Shown here in pieces: positions 11,186 to 22,502 of a stretch of DNA of 64,000 nucleotides (position 1 is its first letter; each line of letters starts with the position of its first letter). Source of the stretch: Paramarasmius palmivorus (lineage: Eukaryota > Basidiomycota > Agaricomycetes > Agaricales > Marasmiaceae); assembly GCA_037176845.1 (NCBI GenBank), contig JAYKXP010000015.1:1-64000 (forward strand). Reading direction: 5' to 3'. The translations under genes and the position numbers were made by a program. Under the pieces are notes generated by a model, which saw nothing but the letters and a program-made list of their open reading frames with translations, ran no database searches and was not told where the DNA came from.

Positions 11186-12271
11186 ATGTCCCTCAAACTT
11201 CTAGCCACCTTCGTATCTTTGCTCAGCGTTGTGAACGCAGCACTTATACCGACTTCATTCATCCTCATTGGCGATAGTACAACTGCTGTCACGTAAGTGC
11301 TCATTTCGCTGAGTTGGCCAGGTTGAAGTTAACTTCTTACTATGGGGAATTCAGCTCTGGTTGGGGCCCGGGGTTCTGTGGGGAGTCACAGAGGTCCCTG
11401 GCTTCTGTCTTAGAACCTGAAACTCCTTGTATGTTGTTTTTCCGGAGATTTACTTGTGCATTACACTCATTTTCAAACCAGGTTTCGATGACGCCAAAGG
11501 TGGTGCCACTACTGTGTCTTTCCTAAGCGACGGGTCTTGGGATAAAGCTGGTAAGTCTTTGACCTATTGTTTAACTGGCTGCATCCTAAATCTTTCACTT
11601 CAGTTGCCCACATCAAGCAAGAGGTCGCCAAAAACCGCAGAACGCTCGTCACCATTCAATTTGGACATAATGATTCACATCGCAGCACCAAGGAGGTCAT
11701 GCATCGCGACCTCACCAACATGGTGCAACAAATCCGAGACTTGAAGGCTGACCCTATCCTGGTCACATCTCTGGTCAGGCGTGATTTCGATGCGAACGGG
11801 AAAGTGGTGTATGACTTGGAACCTTGGGCAAATGTCACAACAACAGTGGCGAAGGTATGCGCAACTTTCCTTGGCGTGTGCTGATGTTGATCAATCTACT
11901 CTCCAGGAGCAAAACACACACTACATTGATCTTCACGGAGCAAGCCACGAGTATTGCGAGGCCATCGGACCCGCTGCGTCTCATAGACTCAATCCAACCT
12001 CAGCAGACACTACTCGTGAGTCGACAAGCTATAATTTGTCGATGCATTGTTCAAAGTCATTCTCTCCAGACCTTAATCCTCACGGCATGGTTGTTTTCGG
12101 AAGGTGCGTGTTCTTTGTTCAGCGGCCAACTCCTTTCTAATAGTATCATTGAGTAGGATGGTCGCCGACCTCATAGACAAAGATTACGGCCTTATTGGTA
12201 TCAACCTTCTTCCGTTCGTTCCAAACAGGGAGCTATCCTACAACATTTCTCATGGAATCCCATCATACTAA
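11186..12271 (+). CDS. Secreted SGNH/GDSL esterase, rhamnogalacturonan acetylesterase-like (CE12)
   Basis: Starts MSLKLLATFVSLLSVVNAA (signal peptide), then FILIGDSTTAV with the nucleophile Ser block GDST. After splicing come SGWGPGFCGE, GGATTVSFLSDGSWDKA (oxyanion Gly region) and LVTIQFGHNDSH (block III, GHND); the end carries the catalytic Asp/His as ADTTHLNPHGMVVFGRMVADL (D-x-x-H). All four SGNH blocks are therefore present. The family removes acetyl groups from rhamnogalacturonan I or related polymers outside the cell. Exons are short; the introns after TTAV, PETP and DKA fit GT-AG. It ends at TAA 12269-12271, facing the heme-thiolate peroxidase. Related GDSL families could act on other esters, so the substrate call is moderate. 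Confidence 0.8.
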
Positions 12272-12406
12272 GGTGAAAGTGCAATATCTTGGATTGCACT
12301 ATGTGATGAATGAACTTGTGAAACACCTTCGTCTCGGTATGATACTATATGCATATTCATTGATACCTAGTGTGCAGATCTCGTTGAATACAAGCTTGTT
12401 CCCAAC

Positions 12407-13482
12407 CTAATCCTTTTTTGCGGCACCCTTCTCATATTTCTCCGTAGTTTTCTCGACCTTCAATGCCGTCATATTGAATGATGCCATGGTGAGACCCTTC
12501 CTCCATTGACACGAGGATTCCCAACCCTCCGGAATGCGCTCATCAATGAGCATAGCCCTAAGATCGTCAACTTTGCCCCCAAAGATACGAATCATAGTAG
12601 CGTTACTGGGAAGAAAGATAACGTCAGTTTGAGAATCATCGCATCGACAAGCAACTCACTTCGAGCTTCCGAAAAACTTGTGAACAGTAGCAAGTGTAAA
12701 CTCTGGGTTATTGGCTTGAGAATCAGCTCTACGTTTGGCTGTATAGCGCGAAATATCATCGATAGTCAAAAGGGGTTTGCCGTCCGCGTCTTTCCCAGTT
12801 GCAGATGCTAACAGTTCTTCCACGAAGGGGACATGCGGTTTTGATTGGTCGGGGTTAAAATGGGCATCTTCTCCTGTAATAGAGATCACACAAACACAGA
12901 TGGTCAGTTGACGAGAACCCTGTCCCAAGCCCCAAGTTTAATACTCACTTGTGACAGACCCGTCATGTTCGATAGCGTTATGAAGGCTTAATTCTTCCAA
13001 ATCGAACTTATCTACAAACAAACACGTCGCAATGTCAATATAAATTGCATCCGACGAGGAACCGAACAAACCTTTGTTGTAATCACGTTTCAAGAATCCA
13101 GCAGCGTAGTTTGGAACAAAGAAGCAGAAGGAGGGTGCGAAATTGTAGGTTTCATGGACTTTTGCGCTTAGTTCTTTGAAGGTGATGTTTTTTCCGTCTC
13201 GTGGAAAGATACCTAGGCATCCATGAGCATTCAATGCCAACGACGTATAAGAAGAGCGCTCTCACCGTGGTTCGCCATCGCATTCAAAGCTGGACACGCG
13301 CTCCGACTGTCGCCTTCCTTTGGTGGGATATACTCAGGCCATCTTCCTTGAAAGCCTGGGTGTCCTTCGGGTACAACAGAGCCCGTCTTCTTGCTAGGGG
13401 TCACCGTATTGACGACAACAAGGTATAGATCCCAGGTGTATACACCTATACTTTGGAAGAAAGATGCTATGGGGTTTGGCAT
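12407..13482 (-). CDS. Heme-thiolate peroxidase / unspecific peroxygenase-type (chloroperoxidase family)
   Basis: Starts MPNPIASFFQSIGVYTWDLY and ends at TAG 12407. The cysteine ligand block reads SRSACPALNAMANHG and continues GIFPRDGK; the distal block reads LSLHNAIEHDGSVT with the acid/base Glu of E-H-D, followed across an intron by REDAHFNPD. These are the two diagnostic motifs of peroxidase family 2 enzymes, which use hydrogen peroxide to oxidise or oxygenate small organics. The usual P-C-P is A-C-P here; the cysteine itself is intact. An intron of about 55 bp between YNK and DKFDLEEL is needed to align the family. The N terminus is hydrophobic but has no clear cleavage site, so secretion is uncertain. 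A TATAAAA lies at 13544-13550, about 65 bp upstream. Confidence 0.82.
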
Positions 13483-13543
13483 CGTGATGGCTGTTGGGGG
13501 AGCGAAAGGGAGAAGCTACAAGTTAGTCGGCAGCTAAGCGGCC

Positions 13544-13550
13544 TTTTATA
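13544..13550 (-). promoter_or_regulatory. TATA box of the heme-thiolate peroxidase gene
   Basis: Reads TATAAAA on the minus strand about 65 bp before the ATG at 13482. The remaining bases between 13483 and 13808 show no gene and hold the peroxidase promoter and the 3' UTR of the Nudix gene. Confidence 0.4.
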
Positions 13551-13808
13551 GGATCCATGGACGTTATATCACCTTAAAGCGAAAAACGAGGTGATCTTGT
13601 GAGCACGTCGAAGCAGGATGAATGGAAAGTCGGAAGCTACATACCGGATCAGGCTGTTTTATGTCATATACAGGTTATCTTCATTTTACCTGCCAGAACT
13701 AATGAAAAGACCGCGATGAGTCGAGTGGCTTTGACGACTTTCACACCTGTACTGGTACGACTTGCGAACAAGGTTTCTATTGACGAAGTTTATTGCATAC
13801 AGCAGACC

Positions 13809-15065
13809 TTACCATCTATCATAGTCAAATTCTCCGTGCAAACGTGTAATAATCTTCTGATAGTTAGGTTCATTGTCAGGGCTGATAAGACCAAAACGGA
13901 TGAAAAGGTCGATGAGAACTGCGAAACAGAACGTGAGGAGGTTACTGATAGAAGCATAAACGCCTTGTACCTAGAGCGCAATTGGGTTTGAAACCGCCTG
14001 CCTTCATCCTCTGAATGACCTCATGGTGATTCAGAAGCTGTGGAACATTAAGATTTATAGAACGCAGTGAAGATGGCCAATTACCTCGAAGCACTCGACC
14101 TCTCCATCCAGTGGCTTGGGCTGAAACAAGGTAGGATCAGCACCCAAAGGTATTTCCAAATCGTATACATATCTTCAAGGTTATCAGAACAGTTCAAAGA
14201 CGAAAGAGAGCAGAAATACGAACTCGATCTCGGGTTGTAGCCAGCCCTTCGAGGTCCTGAAAAAGTAGCTGATGGACCCAGTAGCTCTCGCGTGCTTCCT
14301 CACAACCGCTTCATCGATACTCGCTTCCTCCATGCACTCCTTGACTAGCGATTCAAACATTCCCATCCCACTCGGAATACCGCCTGCAACTGTATTGTCG
14401 TACAGGCCAGGGAAACTGGAGAAGATCAATAGAAGGATCGAATCTCGGCACGAGACGTACGTTTGCTTTGTCTTTGAACGAGTAGGTACCCAAATCTTGA
14501 ACGTGTCGTTATCCCTTTCGAAAGCAGTCATATGGATACCGTATGTGACTACTCCGAATAGAGCGCAGACTGAACGCTCCATCTCAAAGACGTAATTCAT
14601 CGTCTGCTCGTCCGCCGTTTGACCTTCGGTAGGATAGTCGTGAACTCCAAACGGATCACGATAGACAGGGTACATTTCCGCTCGCCACTTTTTGGGCCCA
14701 CAGATGTCTTCAAACAGGCCCGTGTCTCTCCAGCGCTCGCAAAGCTCCTTCATCGCTGCATTTCGTTTTGAGATCGTGTTTGCCCACGATTGGAATGTCA
14801 CTCTAGAAACGCTATCACCGTTTGATTCGATGTGCCATAATTCGGCCCGATTGTTCTGTCGGCTTTCTTCGTTCTCGTGTCGCAAAGTGTCTATGATGAT
14901 AGGGCGAAGAAGACCAATAGCGGGACTCGTGGCATCTGGGGAAAGGCACCAAGGAATAAGCTTCTCGGTATCGAATGGCGAGGGCTCTGGCAGAGGTGAC
15001 GGGCGATTAACGCGGCAATTATCGCATTTATCGATAAGGTCGAGATAGGAAAGGTTGCTGGACAT
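13809..15065 (-). CDS. DUF4743/Nudix hydrolase of the thiamine-related type
   Basis: The protein starts MSSNLSYLDLIDKCDN. Its N-terminal DUF4743 half contains WRDTGLF, WRAEMYPVYRDPFGV and ERSVCALFGVVTYGIHM, and the Nudix half contains FKIWVPTRSKTKQTY, PGLYDNTVAGGIPSGM and a Nudix box ending SLVKECMEEASI. The canonical box is R-E-x-x-E-E-x-G; this clade has K-E-C-M-E-E-A-S, keeping the three metal-binding Glu. The C-terminal pieces VYDLEIPLGADPTLFQP and FKPNCALVLIDLFIRFG (ending RLHGEFDYDRW) are recovered across three short introns, giving a stop at 13809. Family knowledge: yeast YJR142W and plant NUDT20/24 hydrolyse diphosphates of oxidised thiamine analogues. Function here is by homology. 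Confidence 0.82.
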
Positions 15066-15212
15066 GACAGAGACGATTCTTGTGTAGATTTCCAGTTATT
15101 GGGGTATATTAAGAGTAGTCGATGAGCGCTACGATGAGCAAGGACCGTTTGCCGTCGTGTCACCCGATGACTCGATGACAGTGAGCGCGAGAAGAGCTTT
15201 TACTCTGGGCCA

Positions 15213-16906
15213 ATGCCCTCATACCTCAACTCCCACAAGTCCCAGCTCATTGCGACAGCAGTTGCAGCATCTTGTGCGACGTTTGCCGCTGTTACGGCCT
15301 ATAACAGCTATACAAGACGTTCTCGGCGAAAAGAACTTAACGAAGAGGTGTTACGCTCAATCACCAGCCATGGATCCAACTTGGGCACTCAAAACAGCAA
15401 AAATTCCGATGACCAAGGCCCGCCGACCGATTCCTTGACAGCCTCGTCTGTGATATCGGGTCTACCGTATGATGAAGAGTTAATACGGGAGCAACTGGCC
15501 AGAAATTACGCGTTTTTTGGTGAGGACGGCATGCGAAAGATCCGTGGAAAGAGTGTGGTGATTGTTGGTTGTGGGGGTGTGGGTAGCTGGGCAGCCGTCA
15601 TGCTTGTAAGATCGTATGTTGTCGACTTTCGTTGGATTCCGAGCATTTAGGTCTCATTCTTGTGTAGAGGAGTTTCGAAAATTCGACTTGTGGACTTTGA
15701 CTATGTCACGCTTTCATCGTTGAACAGACATGCAACGGCCGTCCTTAGTGACGTCGGAACACCAAAAGTCAAATGCATAGAACGCACTTTGAAGCAATTC
15801 TCTAGATGGGCAGAGGTCGATGCTCGAGTGGATATATGGCGGAAGGAAGAAGGAGGCCTTTTACTAGACGGTTACGACTGGGTAATAGGTACGCCAGAAT
15901 GCATTCTTTGACTCACCAAGGTTCTCATGCTCTGCTCGGTAGATGCAATCGATAATATACAGACCAAGGTCGATCTCTTAAAATATTGTCATTCGAATGG
16001 AATACAGGTAATTACTGTTCCTTCACATGTTGCGTTCGTTTCGAACCATAATTCTAGGTGTTCTCTTCAATGGGTGCTGGTGCCAAAACTGATCCCACTC
16101 GGATTCAAATTAGCGACATTTCCTACACCATCTACGACCCCCTTGCACGGTCGGTACGCCGAAGGCTTCGACTACTGGGCGTTAACTCGGGTATACCAGT
16201 TGTATACTCTACCGAAGTACCTGGGGATGTGAAGCTACTTCCCTTACCTGAAGAGGAGTTCCAAAAAGGTCCTGTTAAGGAACTAGGCGTTTTTGACGAC
16301 TTTAGAGTTAGGATATTGCCTGTCCTCGGTGAGCGGCCAAGTACAAGTCAATCCGATCCTCATATTCATATTTCTGTAGGACCTTTGCCCTCAATTTTCG
16401 GCCTGTTCATCGCAACCTACATTTTGTGCGAGATGGCTGATAAGCCTATCTTGAACCCCCTGCCCATTAAGAACAGGCGGAAGGTTTACGAACGTCTCCT
16501 TCGTGACTTCTTACACCGAGAGCAGAAACTCACAGGCGAACAGCTCAAGTACGTATTCTGCGTCGTCTCTCATTCCCGAAGCTCATAAACTTCGTTGCCT
16601 AGTCGTTTACCAATCGATGAAGACGACGTCTCGTTCGTTTTTGAGGACCTGTATCGAGGAAGATCGGTCATTCCGCCACACGAGGTCCCTACAAAACCCG
16701 CTCTGGTAAGATGGAATTTGGAGAAGCCAGTGGTGCTCGGCAACATTGTGGTTATGGAGGAGAAAGATGCAGTGAAGCACGTCAAGCAATGCAAGACAGA
16801 GTCAGGTTATGTTTCACCTGATCAAGTCTGGGGGAAAGAGGTCGAGGACATCATAGCGAAGAGACAGGAAGAGGTAGAGAAGTATTTGCAGTGGATGAAC
16901 CAATGA
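15213..16906 (+). CDS. tRNA threonylcarbamoyladenosine dehydratase (Tcd1/TcdA, ThiF/E1-like)
   Basis: Starts MPSYLNSHKSQLIATAVAAS, a hydrophobic N-terminal segment with a basic flank (RRSRRK) as in the outer-mitochondrial-membrane yeast Tcd proteins. Then RNYAFFGEDGMRKIRGKSV, VVIVGCGGVGSWAAVMLVRS (ATP-binding GxGGxGS), GVSKIRLVDFDYVTLSSLNR, DAIDNIQTKVDLLKYC (family DAID..xxK) and SSMGAGAKTDPTRIQISD. These blocks are diagnostic of the enzyme that uses ATP to cyclise t6A to ct6A at position 37 of ANN-decoding tRNAs. Four introns (after LVRS, WVI, GIQ and EQL) fit GT-AG; the last exon ends KYLQWMNQ-stop. It is divergent from the Nudix gene, with start codons about 150 bp apart. Confidence 0.85.
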
Positions 16907-16932
16907 CCTTAGATACTTGAATCAGGACCTTG

Positions 16933-17470
16933 TTAATCCACGTTCAAAGCAAACCCTGACACCAACTTCATCGTTCGTTCAAGAAAACCCAACCCGCTTC
17001 CATTGAAACCTCTATCTAACATAGGACGTACATGAATGTGGGTACCACCCCGCCCATTTAAGAGAGGACGCAGATTCCAACCTGGCTGAGCTGGCCAATG
17101 CCAAGATCCAGAGTAGATAACTACAACTGGTCTGTCTCTTTTGAGATCTTGGCTCAGTCCAGGAAGCACCTCTCGGTTACCCCTCGAGGTGCTAAAACTC
17201 CTCTCGAGACAAACGACGGATGTTGGCCAGACAACCCGTCGGTCCCACCAACGTCCGAGTGGTACCATCTTTAAAGCTAGGAAATAGGAGAGCGGTTGGG
17301 TATACAGGTGTGTGAAGAACATGAAACGACCACAGTAAGGCGGAGCTCACTGGCCACTGGTCGGAGGCAAGGGGTACATGCTTGTGGCAGGGACAGGAAA
17401 AACTATGTGGCGAGAAGTATTAGGGTCCTATCAAATATCAAAGGCAACGCGGGACGTACCATATGCCTCT
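16933..17470 (-). CDS. Doubtful small gene, unrecognised
   Basis: An open minus-strand frame at 16933-17322 could encode GLSQDLKRDRPVVVIYSGSW and a tail ending MKLVSGFALNVD. Upstream, ATGACGCGTTTAAAAGAGGC (M-T-R-L-K-E-A) with a good donor (ATG|GTACGT), and an acceptor before VFPVPATSMYPLPPTSG, look like real exons, but they do not join the long frame cleanly. I recognise no family. It may be a short gene with unusual splicing, a decayed gene, or chance. Confidence 0.2.
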
Positions 17471-18407
17471 TTTAAACGCGTCATTCTTGCATCTTGAGTA
17501 TTGCAGAGAGATTGACAGATACCGGACCTGTGAACGCGTTCAGCGCGAGTCATGATTTGAATACAACCGCCACGTTACCTGAAACTTGACTCACACAACT
17601 TGATTCATACTTTGACGAATAGAGGATCATTAGGTTCAATAAAGAGCACCACTAAAGACATACTGAGGAGTCCGCTTCGTCTACCAGAGTGTGGCGTTCG
17701 CAGCAGTTCCAACTGACCAAACCCTTGAGATAGCTACAGAACTCTTGAATTGTTGAGGGTATCTAATGTTGAAGAGACCTTGAGGGAGATCTACCCAGGA
17801 CAGAGAAACTTTGGATGATGGATCGTAGTTGACTGAAGAAAAGAGCAGCGCAAGCACCTAGGTGGCTTTTATACCCCAACAACTCGCATTTGCCATTATT
17901 TATAATCGGTGGCCCCATCTGATCAGCGTCGTCAAAAAGTACAAGGAAATTTGATGGGGTGGTGGCTGAATAACAATTCTCTGAGTCGGAAAGAAAAGAC
18001 CAGATACCGGGGCCAAAACGTGTAACGGTCATGAAGCTGTGGGCCTTCGTAGGCGCGCAGTCGTGACTGGTAGTCCAGGGCAGCATCGCTGATCCGTTTT
18101 GTCCAGCCCCAAAAACGGGCATGAAATGAGCACCGGAAATGGGCAAAATGGGGAGGGAGTGTGCCTTTCGTGGGTGAGTGGCACTGTAGACGTTGGGCTT
18201 TTGGTTTTCCCATCTCCACGATGCCATTATCAGGATCATTCGGCTCACACGTCGGTCTTCGACGGAGGCCCACCGCTAACGGAGTGTGTGCGTTAATTCC
18301 TTTTGAGTAGCGCCCGAGTAGCGCCCGTGGGTCCCTCATCGCCATCAAACAGTTATATTCAAGTGAGCCCAAACTACAGAAGAGAGAAGCGAAGAGATCG
18401 AAGAGCG
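17471..18407. other. Gap without supported gene
   Basis: Overlapping minus-strand frames at 17763-18633 have no ATG-based start, no recognisable domain and biased composition. The right end is 3' UTR of the small membrane protein. Confidence 0.35.
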
Positions 18408-19155
18408 CTATCGCACTCCACCGAGCTCGAAGGGCTCGGGAGTTACGCTTTTTGATAACATGATTGAAATGATCTCCGCACAGAAAAACACAGCAAATAG
18501 CCCTGCCTAGGATATGAATTTTAATAAATGAGCGTTTCTCGATCTTGGGTAGCACGCACCATGACGGCGTTATCCAATAGCTGGTCTGACGCTGGATATT
18601 TGGACTTGGCTGATTCGTGTTGCTCCAATACACGCAAGCGGACGGTTTTGACGATGAATACGATGCATAAAAACAGCCAATATCCAGAGAGAAGCTATAT
18701 CATATACGTATCAGTCGTAGAACTAGTACGAGAATTACTCAAGGACTCACATAAGACATGGCTCTTGTTCTCACTCTTCTCTCGTGCCAAAGAATATATA
18801 AAACCAAGAAAAACGCAACCGGTGTGATTGGAAGCAACCCTACGCCAAGGTCGTCAACGACCAGACGCCCAATCTCCAACAATGCCATTCCAAGAGCTGC
18901 GATAACCAGAATGAAGTATACGTAGTGAAGCCACTTCGGATAACTTGTGGCTCCCGGGCTCGGTTTGGCTTTGAGCAATCGGAGATATAGAAGGAGAAAT
19001 GCAGCGACGAGTAGGAATGAAGGCAATGGCACGATTACGGTGTCAAGGGTACAAGTTGATGGTGAGCCCTATCATGAAACGGTTGAGCATTGTGAGATGG
19101 TGGAGCAGTCGGATAAACTTACTGGTAGGGGTACCCTGTTTGCGCAAAGAGGCAT
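18408..19155 (-). CDS. Small multi-span membrane protein of unknown function
   Basis: Splicing joins MPLCANRVPLP to GSPSTCTLDTVIVPLPSFLL (intron gtaagt...gatag), then helices VAAFLLLYLRLL, YVYFILVIAALGMALL and VGLLPITPVAFFLVLYILW, a basic loop (HERRVRTRAMSY), and across another intron LLSGYWLFLCIVFIVKTVRL, LEQHESAKSKYPASDQLLDN and AGLFAVFFCAEIISIMLS. Five hydrophobic spans in about 190 residues are visible. It recalls the N-terminal TMD0 part of ABCC transporters in layout, but no ATPase follows, so it may be a free-standing or truncated relative; this is a guess. Stop is TAG at 18408 if the last possible intron is ignored. Confidence 0.5.
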
Positions 19156-19426
19156 GGTGATGGTCGAGCTGGAGGGGAAAGAGAACAAGGATCATAGTGA
19201 GACATTCAGTTGCAGGTGATGGTTGTCGTACATCAACATTAACAGCGGCAGTGTTGATTGGATGTTGATTGGTTCCTCACCTGCCCACTGCTTCAGGTCC
19301 GGATTGGCCGAGGACAGTAACTTGGTACTCATGAAATCGGCATCGATGAACCCGGCTGTTTACCACGTTCGAGTCATATTGACATTGGCTTGATAAGAGA
19401 GAAACGTTCATAATCTAACGTTGAAT

Positions 19427-20248
19427 ATGTCTTCTGATCTTCAAGGCCAACCGTTCCAAGTAACCACCATTGATGACTGGGCACGTTCGGATCGATATCA
19501 CAATTCTTTTCTTCTTCCGGAACACGATGATGGGTTGGAAAGCGCTCTAAAAAGGAGTCGAGAGAACGGGTTGCCGGATATTGCGGTTAGTGCTGCACAA
19601 GGCAGATTTTTGAATTTGCTTGTCAAGTCAGTTGGAGCAAAGCGAGTGCTGGAGGTCGGAACGTTGGGCGGTTATTCTACGATATGGCTGGGACGTGCTC
19701 TACCTGAGGGAGGTGAGCTAGTTACGCTTGAACTTGAGGAAAAACACGCACAGGTAAATACCAAAAGAGTCCGGATCCTATTTGTCGTTTGAACTGCCTC
19801 CTCTAAACTAGTCGATTACAAGTTGCGATCGCCAACCTCGAATATGCAGGTCTCGGTCAGAAATGTCAGGTCATCGTTGGACCGGCACACGACTCGATGG
19901 TGAAACTGAAGCCAGACGAATCGTTCGACTTTATTTTCATAGATGCAGACAAACCTTCGAATCTCAAGTATTTTATTGAGGCAAAAAGACTTGTTCGAAA
20001 AGGTGGAGTAATTGTAAGTTTCATGTTTCAAACTTGACCGCGGCAGAGAAATGACATATATTCTCAAGATCGTTGACAACGTAGTCCGATACGGCCGTGT
20101 AGCAGATCCTGAGCAGACCGATGCAAAAGTAGAAGGGGTTAGACATCTTCTGAATTTCCTGCAACAAGATAGAGGGGTAGAGGCGACGACAATTGGGACA
20201 GTAGGAGAGAAGGGATACGATGGATTTTTGTATGCAGTCAAGCTGTGA
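19427..20248 (+). CDS. Class-I SAM-dependent O-methyltransferase (catechol/caffeoyl-CoA type)
   Basis: Begins at ATG 19427 (MSSDLQGQPFQVTTIDDW). Motif I is RVLEVGTLGGYSTIWLG; the second strand is LVTLELEEKHAQ; after an intron come VGPAHDSMVKL and FDFIFIDADKPSN (metal-binding DAD), and after another intron IVDNVVRYGRVAD with the paired Asp-Asn of the magnesium site. The C terminus YDGFLYAVKL is typical of the family. It transfers a methyl group from S-adenosylmethionine to a hydroxyl, usually of a catechol-like small molecule; the natural substrate is unknown. About 235 residues, normal length, three exons, cytosolic (no signal). PAQR follows 170 bp downstream on the same strand. Confidence 0.85.
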
Positions 20249-20420
20249 GGGTCACCGGGAGGTGGAACGTGCGTGGGAATAGTACAATCACGTGTGTTCA
20301 GCGCTTAAGCTACTCCGGATCAGAAAGCTCTCTTCACCTTTATCACCACTCTTCTCCAAAAAAATCTTGGTATCTTATGCTACTTCACATTCTTTAACCC
20401 GAACCACCACCATCTCCACC

Positions 20421-22321
20421 ATGAATTCTGAACCTAGCATTGTTCGTCGTCGTCTTCACCGTCGCATGTCTACCCCTCCTCGTCCCCCTCGTCCTCATAG
20501 ACTTTCCTTCTGTCAACCTCTACCTCCATCACTAGAAGCATTGGATCTTTCTTCTGCATCACCAACCCAGACATTGGCATCTCTTCGCTTTCTTGTCCTG
20601 TCATACCTCGCAGAAATCGAACTGCGGTTGTCCCATTTGAAAGGAGAGGAACATAACGAACTTCCCATCAAAGATCAGTCAAACACCATTGAGGATGTCA
20701 GGGACTGGGCGCGCACCACCCTTGACATGCTCGACTCTATTCGGGCAGACGTCTGCTCTCACCTCCCAGAGTTTGGTCTACCCGACATCACAGTAGAAAA
20801 ACTCAAAAGTCACCTACCAGACCTCCCAGACGTGCCCAGTATCACATCACATCTCCCCGACTTCGATTTCGACTTCGACGACTTTGACATTCGGAACAAA
20901 CTAGATGATGTTCGCCTCCGCTTTAACGACTTTGACTTTCATCCGCCACTTGAATTCTTACCGACGCTATCGGCCCGGCTTCAGACACTTCAATCGCATT
21001 TGTCTGCCATAGAGGTACCACAGTTGGGACACACCGGTGGTACCCTCCATTCCCTTCACTCACTCCTCTCGGATTTGGTAGACAGTCTCATGTCATCCGA
21101 GCTCGTCACCGACATAATTCACTCCGCCACGGACAAGGAGCAGAAATTCAAGGACGGTTTGAAGGAAGGCGAGGAGATGCTGGAGAGAGCGGCCAAAGAG
21201 GTGGCACATGCAGTCAAGAGGTCGTTCGAGGGGATGAAGCTAATCTCGTACTCGGATTTACCACAAGAATGGAAGAATAACCCTTTCGTTACCCAAGGTT
21301 ATAGGTGTGTCTGCTGCTCCACTCGCTGTAATAATAGTACCGACGCATGCCCAATACAGATTTATACCTATAGAACGTTGGCACCTCATCATCTTGTCCT
21401 TATTCGCATTGCACAACGAAACATGTCAGTTTTATTTGGTTCCTATCGTAACGGACATCATGTGCTAATTCTCTTTACAGTGAATATACATACTCATCTC
21501 GTACCCTTCCTCGTATGGCTCGTCAAGTCCATCCCCTGGCCCAACCCATTCAACCTTCCAACCATACCATACTTGTTCAATGGCACCTCCCTCGCTGAAA
21601 CTGATCTTCCTGAGATTCTGTTTATGGCGTTCGCCCTTCTATGCCTCCTTTCAAGTGCAGTATGGCACACCATGGCAGGTTGCGCTCACCTAACTAGTAT
21701 GGAATTTTGCGCTAGGGTTGACTACGTCGGTATTGGATGGTACAGTGGAGTTCTTGGCACCTGTGTTCGCAGCTCACTCTTTCATTACCAGGCTAATCTC
21801 AGCCTCGGTTGGCACGATCGTACATTACGGTTTCCAAGGTTGCCACCCCACATTGCACAAGTCCTTCCTCGCATTGTGTTTCGCAACCGGTTTAGCAGGC
21901 AACATCTTCCCGTTCATGAAATGGTTTAATGAATACCAATACCGAGGATATCGTGTCTTGTTCTTCCTTTCGCTCGCGTTCTCTTCGCTTGCGCCTCTCG
22001 CCGCACTGGCGTATACGCATTCTGTTGGAGAAATGTTGGAATTTATCGGTGAGTTGGGTCCGATTCTGAAATGCCGACCTCTTATCAATGTGAATACCGA
22101 TACCAGGGCCCGTTGTCCCATCACTCTTGTCATACATCATTGGGCTTGTCTTTTATGTTACACATGTTCCGGAGTGTTTCTTACCCGAAAGTTGGAGGAC
22201 GCGGTTGGACACGTTTGGAGGCGGTTCACATTGCATTTGGCATTGTTTCATTGTGCTCGCCGTTAGCCAACACAAGGCCGCTATTCGCAGTATGAGAGAG
22301 GGTATGATGTGTTATGTATAG
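20421..22321 (+). CDS. PAQR/hemolysin-III family receptor-like protein (IZH type) with long N-terminal extension
   Basis: ATG at 20421 (MNSEPSIVRRRLHRRM). About 290 cytosolic residues precede the membrane domain, including a repeat-like acidic patch (DFDFDFDDFDIRN), as in the yeast IZH3 type. The PAQR core starts SYSDLPQEWKNNPFVTQGYR, then RWHLIILSLFALHNETLNIHTHL, S-AVWH (Sx3H), DYVGIGW, YGFQGCHPTLHKS and the C-terminal H-CIWH-C (Hx3H). The three metal-ligand motifs are therefore present. The family is linked to zinc and lipid homeostasis and to ceramidase-like activity in adiponectin receptors. Four introns are inferred; that after GIG (gtacag...taccag) restores W-LISASVGTIV. Confidence 0.82.
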
Positions 22322-22502
22322 GTGTTTGGTTTGCGTAGACGTATTGGAACTTAGACGTATTTGGACGACAGTAACGGTAATGATATGACAATGACATTCG
22401 TTAATACTCGTATATCGCCAAGGACATAAGGCGCGGATATCGATGGATACTCCAAAGCAGTGACTTCATTGTCAACCCTTTACAACCCCATATACCATTT
22501 GA

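Noticed and set aside
17763..18633. Long overlapping minus-strand frames
   Set aside because: They lack ATG starts and clash with the spliced membrane protein exons at 18550-18700, which are in a different frame.
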